A stretch of DNA of 64,000 nt, taken from assembly GCF_016097555.1 (NCBI RefSeq), contig NC_054701.1, forward strand, positions 31,602,008 to 31,666,007, given 5' to 3'. Shown in pieces: positions 1 to 11,321 of this stretch; positions within the stretch are counted from its first letter, which is position 1, and the number at the start of each line of letters is the position of its first letter. A program made the position numbers and the translations under genes. The stretch is from Gigantopelta aegis (Eukaryota; Mollusca; Gastropoda; Neomphalida; Peltospiridae). Below the pieces are notes generated by a model. The model searched no databases. It saw only the letters and a list, made by a program, of their open reading frames with translations, and was not told the DNA's origin.

Positions 1-182
1 AGCAAGGGATCTTTTATATGCACCATCCCACAGACAGAATAGTACATACCACGGCCTTTGTTACACCAGTTGTGGAGCATTGGTTGGAACGAGAAATAGC
101 CGAATAGGGCCACCGACGGGGATCGATCCTAAAACGACCGCGCATCGAGCGAGCGCTTTACCACTGGGCTACGTCTCGCCCC
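1..182 (-). mobile_element. tRNA-derived SINE, 3' part cut by window edge
   Basis: On the minus strand the head begins at about 182 with a tRNA-like promoter: an A box resembling TAGCCCAGTGG and a B box resembling GGATCGATCCC. The conserved body follows, including the segment read on the plus strand as 'agcaagggatcttttatatg'. The same head occurs at 6087 and 6414. The 3' end lies outside the window, so the subtype cannot be told. Confidence 0.85.
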
Positions 183-290
183 CTAGCCATCTATAAAGTA
201 CATTATATTAACTAGAAATATAGTACATCTCAAGCTCTCCCTGGATCCACCACTGGGAAATATCCCGTAACATGTCCAGCAATACAGGTG

Positions 291-349
291 CGTGTTTGAC
301 GTGTGATGTTGATGACTGACACTGGTCACTGCAACATCAAACACGTACG
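291..349. promoter_or_regulatory. Imperfect dyad upstream of the glycine-rich gene
   Basis: Arms at 291-311 and 332-349 are inverted repeats: the 8-bp core tgatgttg/caacatca pairs perfectly and extends outward to cgtgtttg with a small bulge. The centre also contains a small TGAC/GTCA-type dyad. It lies about 45 bp upstream of the TATA box, so it may be a binding site for a dimeric factor. The regulatory role is inferred from position only. Confidence 0.35.
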
Positions 350-380
350 TGATGTGGTGCGACAGCGGCCGTGATTTGTC

Positions 381-402
381 GACGTCACGCCGGATATATA
401 AA
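381..402 (+). promoter_or_regulatory. Core promoter: CRE-like site and TATA box
   Basis: TATATAAA at 395-402 is a canonical TATA box. A CRE-like GACGTCAC lies just upstream at 381-388. Transcription would start near 425-430, around 'ctgcattcatcc'. About 40 bp later comes a good splice donor (469), and the signal-peptide exon follows the intron. A sharp TATA promoter suits a highly expressed tissue-specific secreted protein. Confidence 0.7.
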
Positions 403-424
403 CAGGTGGTCAAGTGGTCTGCAT

Positions 425-468
425 TCATCCTCAACTCTTCATTTCAGCCATTTCTACCGGACTAAGTG
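425..468 (+). other. Non-coding exon 1 (5' UTR) of the glycine-rich gene
   Basis: This short exon lies between the inferred start site and the donor gtgagtac at 469. It has no ATG. It splices to the acceptor ttcatttcag ending at 1624, 12 bases before the start codon at 1637. The 5' end is inferred from TATA spacing. Confidence 0.6.
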
Positions 469-1624
469 GTGAGTACAGTGCACTTCTAAATTAGTTTCTT
501 TTACAGTACCATTGTTAAAGTACGTAAAATAAAGCAGAATTTTCAAACTAATGTCATATGTTGCATATCATTTTTGGTTTATTAATTAGCAAATATTGAA
601 ACAAAAACCAAAAGCCATGCATTGTTTAAATCACTAGTGTAAAAACCAGTGTATTTACAGCAATTTTGCGATTTGATACATGATAGTCATGATATATTTC
701 ATTGTCCTGCAATATAATTCTTCGAACATAATAATACATGAATTCTTGTTGTTCAATTATTCCGAAAGCATACATTTTATATATGGCTTTGTATGTAGCG
801 TTAGTGAATGCGAAAACAAATATACTAATTGTCCGTAGTCTTTATTCGATCTATTAAAGAAGAGTCATTGAAAGTTTAAATTTAAGCCAAACAAATGCAT
901 CAAAATGAGACATGGTTGAGTGGTATCCATCTTCAATGTAATATGGTGATGGTTAGATATGTATACATACCTAAGTCTTTGCTTGTTACTTGTTACTTTA
1001 TCCGTGTTTATAGTCACAGACTTGTCACGTAAGGCATCTGAACGTTTTATCATTCTAAAAGGTGCATTCCTTTCTTTGTTGTCCCTCCCCTTTTAAATTT
1101 CGTACTGCTCAACTTACCTGGACCTATTCCTGACGAATTATCAATGCTATTATTTACCAGATTCATTTGTCCATGTTCACCTTTATCCTATTTATAATAT
1201 TTAAAAGATCTTTTAACATCATACAAAGCAACTTTAAAAACAAGCATTCTGAGAGTAGTGCAAAAGCAATACATGTCTCCTACAAATTTTGATGTCTCCT
1301 AAGATAAAGGGCCATAACTCTTGTCAAAAGGTGTAAATATTGTCAAAACTCAAACCTGCCGCATCGAGCGGAAAAATGTCTGCTAGACTGGTTTGTGCGC
1401 TTCACGTTAAACCAAATGGCAACGTCGACAACCAATCAAATAGTTTGCTGACTGAACTTAGGGCTGATCTGTAACTACACAATTTGAGCCAAGTCCAGAA
1501 AACTATATGTGGGAAATACGGATAGACAGACGGTCGGTGGGAGATGCATTCTACTATATGATAATTATTTGAAATATTTAAAGTGTCTGTGTATATTTCT
1601 AATTTATGTATTTATTCATTTCAG
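469..1624 (+). other. Intron 1 of the glycine-rich gene
   Basis: This is an AT-rich intron of 1156 bp with GT-AG ends. I see no repeat copy, RNA gene or credible reading frame in it. Confidence 0.55.
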
Positions 1625-1636
1625 TCGTATTTCAAA

Positions 1637-4600
1637 ATGAATAGCTTCCTTGCAGTATTTTGTCTTCTTCCTGCTTTGTCTGCTTGTTTTTGTAAGTATA
1701 ATATAAAACTATATTAACCTAGAGTCAGTTAAATAAATCAAATTTTGTTTTGTTTCACGAGGCCACTAGAGCACCTTTATTTATTCATCATCGGCTATTG
1801 GATGTCAAACATTTGGCAATTTTTACAGTCATAGAGAGGAAACCTGCCATATGTTTCCATTAGTAGCAAGGGATCTTTTATATGCACCATCCCACAGACA
1901 GGATAGCACATACCACGGCCTTTGATATACCAGTCGTGGTGCACTGCCTGGAAAAAGAAAGGTGCAGTTAGCTATAAATAGCATACAATGGTGAACACGT
2001 GCCTTTAATTATTTAGTTTAGCAGTTCTGTGTTGTGGGTTATAGCAATTACCATGCATATATTCAACTAACGTCACCCAATGTTGCATCAAGGACGTGTT
2101 ATGTAAAATTGGATTATCAGCAAATTAAAATATTATATGCATACATACATACATACATACATACATACATACATTCAATCATTATTTAATTCATAGCTAC
2201 ATACACACACACATACATACATACATACATACATACATACATACATACTGAAAACGCACCAATCAGATTTGTAGTTGTGAAATAGATAAGAGAAGGAAAA
2301 AATAACCATTTAACTGATTTTGCATATCTGGATTTATTCTGGTAGGCATTATATAACCAAAAGTTGTATTCAAAGGTTAAAGTTGTTTAGTGGTTTATAG
2401 CAACCCCATACATGTGATAGCAATACTAATTATATACTTTATCCAGACAGGATATACTTTTAACAACCCCACCCGTGATAGCAATACTAAGTGAAACTAA
2501 TTATATACTTTATGGAGACAAGATAGACTTTTTAACAACCCCACACATGTGATAGCAATGCTAAGTGAAACTAATTATATACTTTATCGAGACAAGATAG
2601 ACTGTTTAACAACCCCACACATGTGATAGCAATGCTAAGAGAAACTAATTATATATTTTATCGAGACAAGATAGACTGTTTAACAACCCCACACATGTGA
2701 TAGCAATGCTAAGAGAAACTAATTATATATTTTATCGAGACAAGATAGACTGTTTAACAACCCCACACATGTGATAGCAATGCTAAGTGAAACTAATTAT
2801 ATACTTTATGGAGACAAGATAGACTTTTTAACAACCCCACACATGTGATAGCAATGCTAAGTGAAACTAATTATATACTTTACCGAGACATGATAGACTG
2901 TTTAACAACCCCACACATGTGATAGCAATGCTAAGAGAAACTAATTATATATTTTACCGAGACAAGATAGACTGTTTAACAACCCCACACATGTGATAGC
3001 AATGCTAAGAGAAACTAATTATATATTTTATCGAGACAAGATAGACTGTTTAACAACCCCACACATGTGATAGCAATACTAAGTGAAACTAATTATATAC
3101 TTTATGGAGACAAGATAGACTGTTTAACAACCCCACACATGTGATAGCAATACTAAGTGAAACTAATTATATACTTTATCGAGACAAGATAGACTTTTAA
3201 CAATTGAGTTCTCAGACTTAAGTCTTTATGTTCAGGTGGGGTTTTTTTAATGTTACAAAGATGGGCTAGGCTCAAAGACTTATAATAAATTCATGCCTTT
3301 CTCTCTACCAACTGAATGATACACAGCTATTTAAATTTGACATCTTTGAAGTGTTTAATAAAATCATGCCTTTCTCTCTACTAACTGAATGTCAAGTATT
3401 AATACAAAGCTATTTAAATTTGACATCTTTGAAGTGTTTAATAAAATCATGCTTTTCTCTCTACGAGCTGAATGTCAAGTATTAATACAAAGCTATTTAA
3501 ATTTGACATCTTTGAAGTGTTTAATAAAATCATGCCTTTCTCTCTACCAACTGAATGTCAAGTATTAATACAAAGCTATTTAAATTTGACATCTTTGAAG
3601 TGTTTAATAAAATCATACCTTTATTTAAAATTATTCAGTTTTTGAATCGTATTTGCGTTTGTGTCTATCAAAATTATCAATGTCGTATGAAGGGTCTATT
3701 TGACAATCTATATATTGAATTAATTTTGTAATGAAATCGCGTTACGTTTGCGGTGTAAATAATCTAAAAATTCAAATACAGTTCAGTTTTTATTGTTTTG
3801 CGGTGGTCCAGGGGTTTTAAGTCTTAACAACTTGCATAAATGTTTCCAGTACATATGGCTTGACCTTTTTATTGAATGAAACTTAACAATACCACATTTA
3901 CCAACAGGAAAAGCAAAAATTAGCTTGTCTGGAAATAGATTTCGTCCAAAGCAAGCCTTCTTAATTGTTTTTCACAATATCGCCTTCTTTCAATGTTTTT
4001 CTTTCTCTTCCATACACGTTTCTTACCCTTCCAATCACTCTTTTTTCTTTTCATCTTCTCTTACGATTCTCTTTTGATTCTAAGTTACATTACATCTAAT
4101 ACATTATTAATACGTATCAAATAATAATACAGTAGTAGTAATGGTAATGGTAATGATGGTAGTGGTGATGGTAATAATAATAATGATAAATGTACTATTT
4201 TCTATTTCAAAATGTATTCTTTAAATTAATTTCCTTTTCCTTTCCTTCAATCTTTCTTTCTTTTTCCTTTCTCTTCTTCCTTCTCTTTTTATTTCTATTA
4301 TTTCTAGCTTCTCTGTTGACACCATAAAACAATAAACTATTTTATATCACTTATGTACAATGTTTAACATATTAAATAATTGTAAAGTAGCGATACCAGG
4401 GCCCCAACCCTGGCACTACTATATTAGTTTTCTGGGGGTTAATCAATTTTATTTATTTATTTTAAAGAAAAAAAGCGATATTTTTCAGATCACATACTTT
4501 CAGAATTTGATAACTTTGTAAATTAGATTTAAATTAGATGTAAATAATCGAGGTTACGGCACTACGTCTATTGACATTTAAGCAACTGTACTAAGGTGAT

Positions 4601-4767
4601 ACTATAATTGAAGTATGCATTCATAGTCATCAAAGACATCAATTATGGTGTGTCACCTATTACGTTTTTTAAAATATCAATAAACCTAGTGCTGTGACCA
4701 AATTTGCAAAGTTATGTGATCTAAAAAATATCACATACATGTACTTTGATTGCACTGGAAATGTAAG

Positions 4768-4845
<78 letters not shown>

Positions 4846-7800
4846 GTGGCATCTTAAAAGAACCTGAGTATGTTACTATTTGGTGTTAAATAGTATTTGA
4901 CGAACTCTCTAAATGTCTGTCACATCTTTTTTTTCAGTCCTCGGTGGTGGAGGAATTATAAGCCTAGGAGGTGAGTATTCATATGTAACGCAGGTTATAT
5001 CTTTTATCGAATCAAACAGACGAGTGTATGTCAGTTTAACCTGTCTAAAAATATTGTTTTTGTTGCACTGACATAGGTTAAAGTCTAGAGCACATTGATA
5101 AATTAATTATCGACTATTAGATGTCAAACACTTGAGGAAACCCGCTACACTTTTCCATTAGCAGCAAGGAATCTTTTATATGCACTTTCCCAGACAGGAA
5201 AGCACATACTACAGCATCAGACTAGTTGTGGGGCACAGGCTGAAACGAGAGAAAAAACCCCCAATCAGTTGAATAATTCCACCGTGGTGGTTGGATCCTG
5301 CGAGCCACCGACTGACATAAATCCCGTCCCATAGGTTAAAGACGCGATTTAAAGATGTTTTAAAGGGATACATCTATATTTTCTTTCTCATTCATTGCAC
5401 TTGATTGTTTTTTTTTGTCACAAGTCGTAAATATATTATGGAATGAATGTTTAAAGACACCCCAGCACGAAAAATACATCGGCTATTGGGTGTCAAACTA
5501 AGGTAATGCAAATAAATAAAGTGATGATCAACATCAATATATAAATTCAAGTTTTAAATAAAAACAGTGTAAAGAACTGTGCAAAAATACAAATATCACA
5601 GATAGATACTGACCTTTACTCAAAATTTTAATTGTATCTCGAAGAAAACAAGGGGATTTGTGCTTTATAGGCCATTCTCAAAGAGAATGTTACACCCCTG
5701 CACCACGGTGAGGTTACAGCACGCGCAGGGGTAAATATATTACGGTCCCTCTGAGAATTTAATGAATCATTTCCCGTTCTAACAGGAAGGGGTGGGTTCC
5801 GGTCGATCCACCACCCAACTCCAAACAAGCGAATTTATTTTTTAAAGCACATTTTAATTTTTATTTGAGAGCATGACAACTTCGTTCACCAGTCTAGACC
5901 CTCTCACTAGCAAACACACTGCACAGTTATCTGCACACGCGCCTGTCTAACCATGTATATGTTTATAAAACGTTAGTCTAGACTCCCATGACGTTAGAGC
6001 CTCAGACTATTAGTCTTGAGTCTAGACACCCATGACGTTAGAGCCTCAGACTATTAGTCTTGAGTCTGGACTCAAATGTTTTATAGGGCGGGACGTAGCC
6101 CACTGGTAAAGCGTTAACTTGATGCGCGGTCGGTGAGGGATCGATTCCCGTCGGCTATCTCTTGTTCCAGCCAGTGTACCACGACTGGTATATCAAAGGC
6201 TGTGGTGTGTGCCATCCTGTCTGTGGGATGGTGCATATAAAAGATCCCTTGCTGTTAATCGAACAGAGTAGCCCATGAAGTGGCGACAGCGGGTTTCCTT
6301 TTTCAATATCTGTGTGGTCCTTAACCATATGTTCGACGCCATATAACCGTGAATAAAATGTGTTGAATGCGTCGTTAAATAAAACATGTCCTTCCTTCCT
6401 AAATGTTTTATAGAGGAGCCGGACGTAGCCCACTGGTAAAGTGATAACTTGATGCGCGGTCGGTCTGGGATCGATTCCCGTCGGTGGGCCCTTTGGGCTA
6501 TTTCTCGCTCCACCTTGTACGCAGCGATTGGTATATCAAAGAGTGTTGTATGTACTATCCTGTCTGTGAGATGGTACATATAAAATATCCTTTGCTACTA
6601 ATGGAAAAAATGTAGCGGGTTTCCTCTCCCAGACTATACGTCAAAATTACCAAATGTTTGATATCCAATAGCCGCTGATTAATAAATCAGTATGCTCTAG
6701 TGGTGTCGTTAAACAAAACAACTTTAACTAAATGTTTTATAAGCACAGGGCCTGTACTCCGCGATAGGCACATTATTTTTGTTTTCTCGCTAATTATGGC
6801 TATCGGTAGGCTGAGACCAGCAATATTTGGCACGATTCTGTGTGTATAAAAAAATATGTATTTTATGTTTTTTGATATAGATGCGCCAGACATTGCCTTC
6901 TACCCTAGTGGTCTTGGCGGTGGTTTACTTGGGGGCGGTGGTTTACTTGGGGGCGGTGGTTTACTTGGGGGCGGTCTCCTTGGAGGCAACATCGGACTCG
7001 GGGGAGGAATGAATTACGGAGGAGGACTTACCGGCAACACCATGAGCAGACATCCATCAGCCGGCTCCAGCAGGACGACACGTAGAGTCGCACCCAGACG
7101 TACGTGAAAAAACATTTCAGTTTTTAATATAAATATATTTATATTTAAAAAGCACGTATCATAAACGTACTAGACCCCAGCGCTGGAGCAAATCCTCAAA
7201 TTCAGGCAAAAACGATAGAAATATTCGGGGGAAACAAGCTAACCTGAAACCTTTCATCGTGTATTTCCATCATTCTAACCACACTATGAGTTGTAATCCA
7301 TGTACAAAATGCGTATTGATTCATTTGTAACCTACCTCCCGAACCCCCACCCCCGCCACCCCAAAAAAAAAAAAACCCCAAACAAAACAAAAACAAAACA
7401 AAACAACAACAATAAACTTTAATATTCTACACCCATTATTAGCCACCTTCTGTGAACGTTTTAGGCCTATAGGTCAAATATTGTTAAAATAGCATCAGAT
7501 TCAAAATTGTAGGTTAAAAATAAAAATTGCCACCCGATAACCGCTTTAATATTTTATTTTACCCATTTTATTCCAGAACAACCTATCTTTGCTTTTGGAG
7601 GTAAGTAATTTACGTACTTTTTGTTTGTTTATTTACAAGCAAGTAATGACTTTTGACAAGCACTGTCAATAATTTTTACAACCTTTGACAAAATAATGGG
7701 AATCTCATGGGTTTGGGGATCAAACTTTAATAATGCACTAACCGTTTTGATGGATTATGTATCTTTTAAATATCAGATTCAAAATACTGAAAAATGTATA

Positions 7801-10143
7801 TGTTAATACACAAAAACACGCCTCCACTGACACCCAGATCAAAAAAGTACATGATCTCTTTGTGCTGTCATAATGTCCAAGTGAAATGGCTAATCTGTGT
7901 AATAATAAGCCAATTTTGCAATGTGTACAGTTTTTTTTTATAAAGGGGAAGTGGATACGTTTGTTGTAAAGTCAATTAACGCTTTGCAGTCACTTTACAA
8001 ACTCATTTCATTACTAACATAAAAATCGTAAAATATTTATACTTCATTTTTTAAAAACTTTTAGATGCCCCAGATATGATGTTCTACCCATCAGCTAGAG
8101 GAGGTAAGTACAGTGAATATTATTTTCAGTTGAAAGTACCATTGTCAGAGATGCATCAAAAAGTAAACATAGATGTTGCTCGTTTTCGTTTTTCCTAATA
8201 CAATGTATTTGTAAAATAATAATAATAATAATAGTAATAATAATAAGGCCATTTTTTATTTATTTTTATAAATTCTGGTCTCTGATCAGCGCGCGGGTCG
8301 ATTTACTTCCCGCGGTATACGACGATTTTTGCCAGGGTTTTCTTGCTATTACGTAAAACCGCATTTTGGAGCCAAAATGCCATCGCGCATGAACAAATGC
8401 CATCGCGCATAAACTAGGATGTGCATTCTGATTTCAATTTAAATATGCCCCTTATTTCGGTATCAAATATACCAACCTTTTCTGTGCAATCCATGTTTTA
8501 AAAAAAAAAAAAAAAAAAAAAAGCCGCATCAATTCTGGAATTTTGGTCAGACTAGAGACTGACTGTTTTTTTGCCTAATAATAATTTTTTAAAAGTAATA
8601 ATAATAATAATATATAGTTAAATACAACACACAAAATTACATTGAAATACAACAATTAATTAATTATGGAACTCGTTGGTATTTCACTATATATTTATAA
8701 AAGTTACAAATTATATTATTTTAACAATAATTAATTATTTGTATTTCTCTCGTTACTTTTAGGTGGAACAATTATTTCAGGAGGATGTGAGTAATTGAAG
8801 TATTTTTAGAAACGGTTTTCAGGTTATAGAATTTCATTACTAATAATGAATCGGAGGGAAAAAACCCACACTAACATTTGAATATATGTTTCGCTTTTTG
8901 TTGTTAACGCATTCTATGAGTACTTGGCCATCTCGGCCACGATCTATATACTAGTAAAGAGGTACGCAATGAGACAAGGGTGCATCCTTCCAACATCAGA
9001 CTGACTCAGAAGCACACAAAAACGATGCTAACTATCAAGCCTAAACCAAACAAATAAAAAAGACAAAACAAAAACCTGTTAGACTTCATTAAGAAATTAC
9101 CAACACCTAGTGGCCATGACTGACAAATAGCAAGTAGTATAAATTTACTTTAAAGTCGTGTGGCTCATAAGCATACAATTATATACAATATTATAAAACA
9201 CATATAAACAATCAACAGCATAAACATAAACAAGTGGATGTGTATTTCGAGGAGGGACAGTTATACATGTTGCGATCTTAAATGCAACGCATATTTTAAA
9301 TATTTTCCTAGGTTACAAAGTTGTTTTCTATTCTAAATGGACAGTAATTGTATTAATTTAAAAGCAAATGGTAATGTGCATCTTTTGCGGATTAGATGAT
9401 GAAGACATTGGTCCCTCGTCGACCGACATAACCTATATACCGACCGACATAACCTATATACACTATGTGACAATATTCTGCGATGAAGAGACTATATTTG
9501 CAGAGCCAAAGACCCGGGAAGGCTGCTTCAATCCAAATAGCATCCTACAGTGCTGTACTATATATTATAATGATGATGTACATGATGAAGATGTATATAT
9601 TAATGCGTTTACAGGTCACAAATGTGTATTTAGAAAACAATAACTGCGGTATTGATAAAGATATCTTAAAAAAGAAAAGAAAAAAAAGTGAATGTTTGAC
9701 GACACCCCAGCAGACAAATGCACATCGGCTATTGGGTATTAGACAACATCCGATGCGTGTTTATGAACATCTAAGGGTATTTAACTGCCAACCAAGAACG
9801 TTCATAGAGTTATGTTGGAAATTTCGGATATGATAGTAACTAAACATGCTTGTTGATAACAGTATCCTAAGTGGTGGCATGGAATTTCTTTTCGCACTGT
9901 CTAAATAAAGTGACACATCATCATGTACAATATGGTGTATCTGGAATATTGATTTAAAAAAACAGAACACAAAACATCTACTCTTCGCAAAGATTTTAAA
10001 AAACAAAATTATAATCTGCTTTTCCTTTCAGTCGACTCTCCCGATCTTGCTATTATTGGAAACCGAATCGTCCCCACATATGATGCTTCAGATATTCATA
10101 TTATCGGTAAGGTTCTTGGTAACAGCTCTAGTTGTTTGGTCTT

Positions 10144-10179
<36 letters not shown>

Positions 10180-10525
10180 TTATTTTTTCCTTTTAGTTCA
10201 AGCCACATTTTACCTTCCAATAATTTGGGTTTACGAAAAAATACACAAAGCGAAAACTGACTGCTTCAGACATTTAAATACGACCGCAAACACATTGATA
10301 TACAGATATACAGACACGGGTATTCTAAACAAGAACATTTATTGAATATCGCTAAAATTATTATGTTAGTCGAAAACCAAACAATGTCATACCAGTTCCT
10401 TCAACGTTAAACTGAATAGGATATATTTCGTTTTATGCTATAACCCCGGTACGGTCAAATCTGTTTTACCATTTGGTTATGTGTTGGATATTAGTTTATT
10501 TTGTCGATTTTGTTTTGCAGGTTGA
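1637..10525 (+). CDS. Secreted glycine-rich protein, 157 aa, eight coding exons
   Basis: Coding exons are 1637-1691, 4938-4970, 6881-7099, 7577-7600, 8065-8103, 8763-8786, 10032-10106 and 10521-10525; every junction is GT-AG. All introns are phase 1, and the six internal exons (33, 219, 24, 39, 24 and 75 nt) are multiples of three. Residues 1-17 (MNSFLAVFCLLPALSAC) form a signal peptide. Exon 3 is glycine-rich with an IIS motif. The largest exon starts DAPDIAFYPS, continues as GGGGLL repeats and ends in an arginine-rich stretch. Exons 6 and 8 again begin DAPD and DSPD, and exon 7 repeats the GG-IIS-GG module. The stop is two bases into the last coding exon. A role in an extracellular matrix such as shell, operculum or mucus is a guess from composition. 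No family was recognised. Confidence 0.87.
1735..1955 (-). mobile_element. SINE fragment (type B tail)
   Basis: On the minus strand it ends in 'gtggcctcgtgaaacaaaac', with the preceding body (rc of 'catcggctattggatgtcaaac') matching the SINE at 6414-6729. The tRNA head is missing or unrecognisable. It lies in intron 2. Confidence 0.75.
2134..2249. repeat. (ACAT)n microsatellite, interrupted
   Basis: Two blocks of catacatacat repeats are separated by a short unique stretch, within intron 2. Confidence 0.9.
2395..3195. repeat. 74-bp minisatellite, about 11 copies
   Basis: The unit contains 'caaccccacacatgtgatag' followed by an AT-rich half and a 'gagacaagatagac' motif. Later copies are nearly identical and earlier copies more diverged, as expected from unequal exchange. 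It lies in intron 2. Confidence 0.92.
3284..3617. repeat. 83-bp minisatellite, about four copies
   Basis: The unit runs from 'gtttaataaaatcatgcctt' to 'gacatctttgaa'. The first copy is shorter. It starts about 90 bp after the 74-bp array but shares no sequence with it. Confidence 0.9.
3625..4470. other. Intron 2, unique part
   Basis: This is AT-rich sequence with pyrimidine tracts (about 4020-4310) and short gta/atg runs near 4130-4190. A small stem (ccaggg/ccctgg) lies near 4398-4418. No gene is seen. Confidence 0.5.
4477..4736. repeat. Fold-back (palindromic) element
   Basis: The two halves are imperfect inverted repeats. The left end 'gatatttttcagatcacata' is matched inverted at about 4712-4735, and 'aggtgatactataattga' near 4593 is matched by 'tcaattatggtgtgtcacct' near 4640. 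The centre lies near 4620. It could be a small MITE; no target duplication was identified. Confidence 0.55.
4772..4843. repeat. (AT)n microsatellite
   Basis: About 70 bp of pure AT dinucleotides, 95 bp upstream of coding exon 3. Confidence 0.95.
5050..5330 (-). mobile_element. Degenerate SINE (type B tail)
   Basis: It keeps the body ('gcaaggaatcttttatatgc' on the plus strand) and the tail region around 'actattagatgtcaaacac'. The head at the right end is strongly mutated. It lies in intron 3. Confidence 0.6.
5441..5731 (-). mobile_element. LINE-A-derived short element (5' end fused to 3' end)
   Basis: On the minus strand it begins with the LINE-A 5' end (CCCCTGCGCGTGCTGTAACC) and finishes with the LINE-A 3' end and a GAAT-type tail, without ORFs between. 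Target duplications taaatatattatg (5428-5440) and taaatatattacg (5732-5744) flank it, showing that it moved as a unit. Confidence 0.8.
5972..6071. repeat. 44-bp tandem repeat, just over two copies
   Basis: The unit contains 'ccatgacgttagagcctcag' and 'actattagtcttga'. It lies directly upstream of the SINE pair. Confidence 0.85.
6087..6400 (+). mobile_element. Complete tRNA-derived SINE, type A tail
   Basis: The A box TAGCCCACTGG and B box GGATCGATTCCC form the tRNA-like head. The tail passes through 'gtggtccttaaccatatg' and ends 'cgtcgttaaataaaacatg' plus a short cttcctt tail. It is flanked by aaatgttttatag at 6074-6086 and 6401-6413. Confidence 0.92.
6414..6729 (+). mobile_element. Complete tRNA-derived SINE, type B tail
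   Basis: The head matches that of the neighbouring SINE, but the 3' half differs: it passes 'aaattaccaaatgtttgata' and ends 'gtcgttaaacaaaacaactt'. It is flanked by the same aaatgtttta target sequence (6401-6413 and 6730-6741), making a tandem SINE pair on one target. Confidence 0.92.
6916..6975 (+). repeat. 18-bp coding tandem repeat (GGGGLL)
   Basis: The unit gggggcggtggtttactt is repeated three times with identical codons inside the largest coding exon. Identity at synonymous positions points to recent slippage, so the repeat number may vary between individuals. Confidence 0.9.
7100..10031 (+). other. Introns 4-7 of the glycine-rich gene
   Basis: These introns surround three tiny exons. 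They hold an A-rich tract (7360-7420), short AAT runs, a repeated 'gccatcgcgcat' pair (near 8380-8415), a poly-A run (about 8500-8521) and a fragment of the LINE-A 3' end (about 9694-9745). An open frame at 9368-9643 is not supported as a gene. Confidence 0.5.
10146..10179. repeat. Poly-C tract in intron 8
   Basis: A run of over 30 cytosines about 40 bp downstream of the exon ending at 10106. It may be a hard spot for sequencing or polymerases. Confidence 0.9.
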
Positions 10526-10552
10526 AAACGGATGATGACTGGCCAAAATAAG

Positions 10553-11016
10553 GTAATTATTAAGGTCGTACATAGATAGATCTATAAAACGTCCCCGAAA
10601 CCTACAAAACCTATCTACAGTCCTTCTACAAAATATTTCCCTTTCGTTTATTCATTGTGTTAAGTTTTGTGCTTATATCCAATTAGTGTCCAAGCACGCT
10701 GTCTTGGGCACACAAATTCGGCTACCGGGTCGTCTTTCCTGGACAGATAGTTGGTGGTTAGTGAGAGACAAGTCGGTGAAGTGGTCTTGACCCTACCCAC
10801 TGAGACGTTAAAAACACTACCCTACCAGTATTAAAAAGTTTGTTTTGTTTAACGACACCACTAGAGCACTCTACCGGTATGAATTCTGATGGCTGATCAC
10901 AACCTCAGACCACGATTGGTACTCCGCTTTTACAAGCAGACGGCTTTTATGCAGATTCTTTCCAGTGTTTTAAGGAAACTCGTCAAGTCCATAAGATATC
11001 AATAAACTATTTTAGG

Positions 11017-11048
<32 letters not shown>

Positions 11049-11321
11049 GACAAACAACAAAAACAAACAAACAAGTCTGAAATTATTCCTACCATTAATA
11101 TTTTCTATATTTTGTATTTATATATCCATCCCCCCACACTAGCGACAGTTGTGTAAATAAAGAAGAAACGGTGAATTTTTTTTTTTTTTTTTTGCTTCAA
11201 ACACATTGTCCATGTCAATAATTCTACATTGTTAATTTTTATAGAAAAGTTGATTGAATCAGACCATGCTGCATGCATTATGAACTATAATAATTACAGG
11301 GTGTTATTTTATCTTTTGCAG
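10553..11321 (+). other. 3' UTR intron of the glycine-rich gene
   Basis: A GT-AG intron (gtaattat ... ttttgcag) splits the 3' UTR. It contains a short SINE type B end (10838-10890, minus), a poly-A run (about 11015-11047) and a poly-T run near 11177. An intron more than 25 nt downstream of the stop is unusual but not rare. Confidence 0.55.

Noticed and set aside
2395..3195. CRISPR-like array
   Set aside because: The 74-bp units are contiguous without unique spacers and the DNA is animal; it is a minisatellite.
7202..7396. Minus-strand frame with a glycine/phenylalanine run
   Set aside because: Produced by a low-complexity A/C-rich stretch in an intron.
9368..9643. Open frame of 91 codons with seven cysteines inside intron 7
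   Set aside because: It lies inside an intron, contains an internal duplicated stretch (ccgacataacctatatac), lacks a signal peptide and shows no splice link to the surrounding gene.
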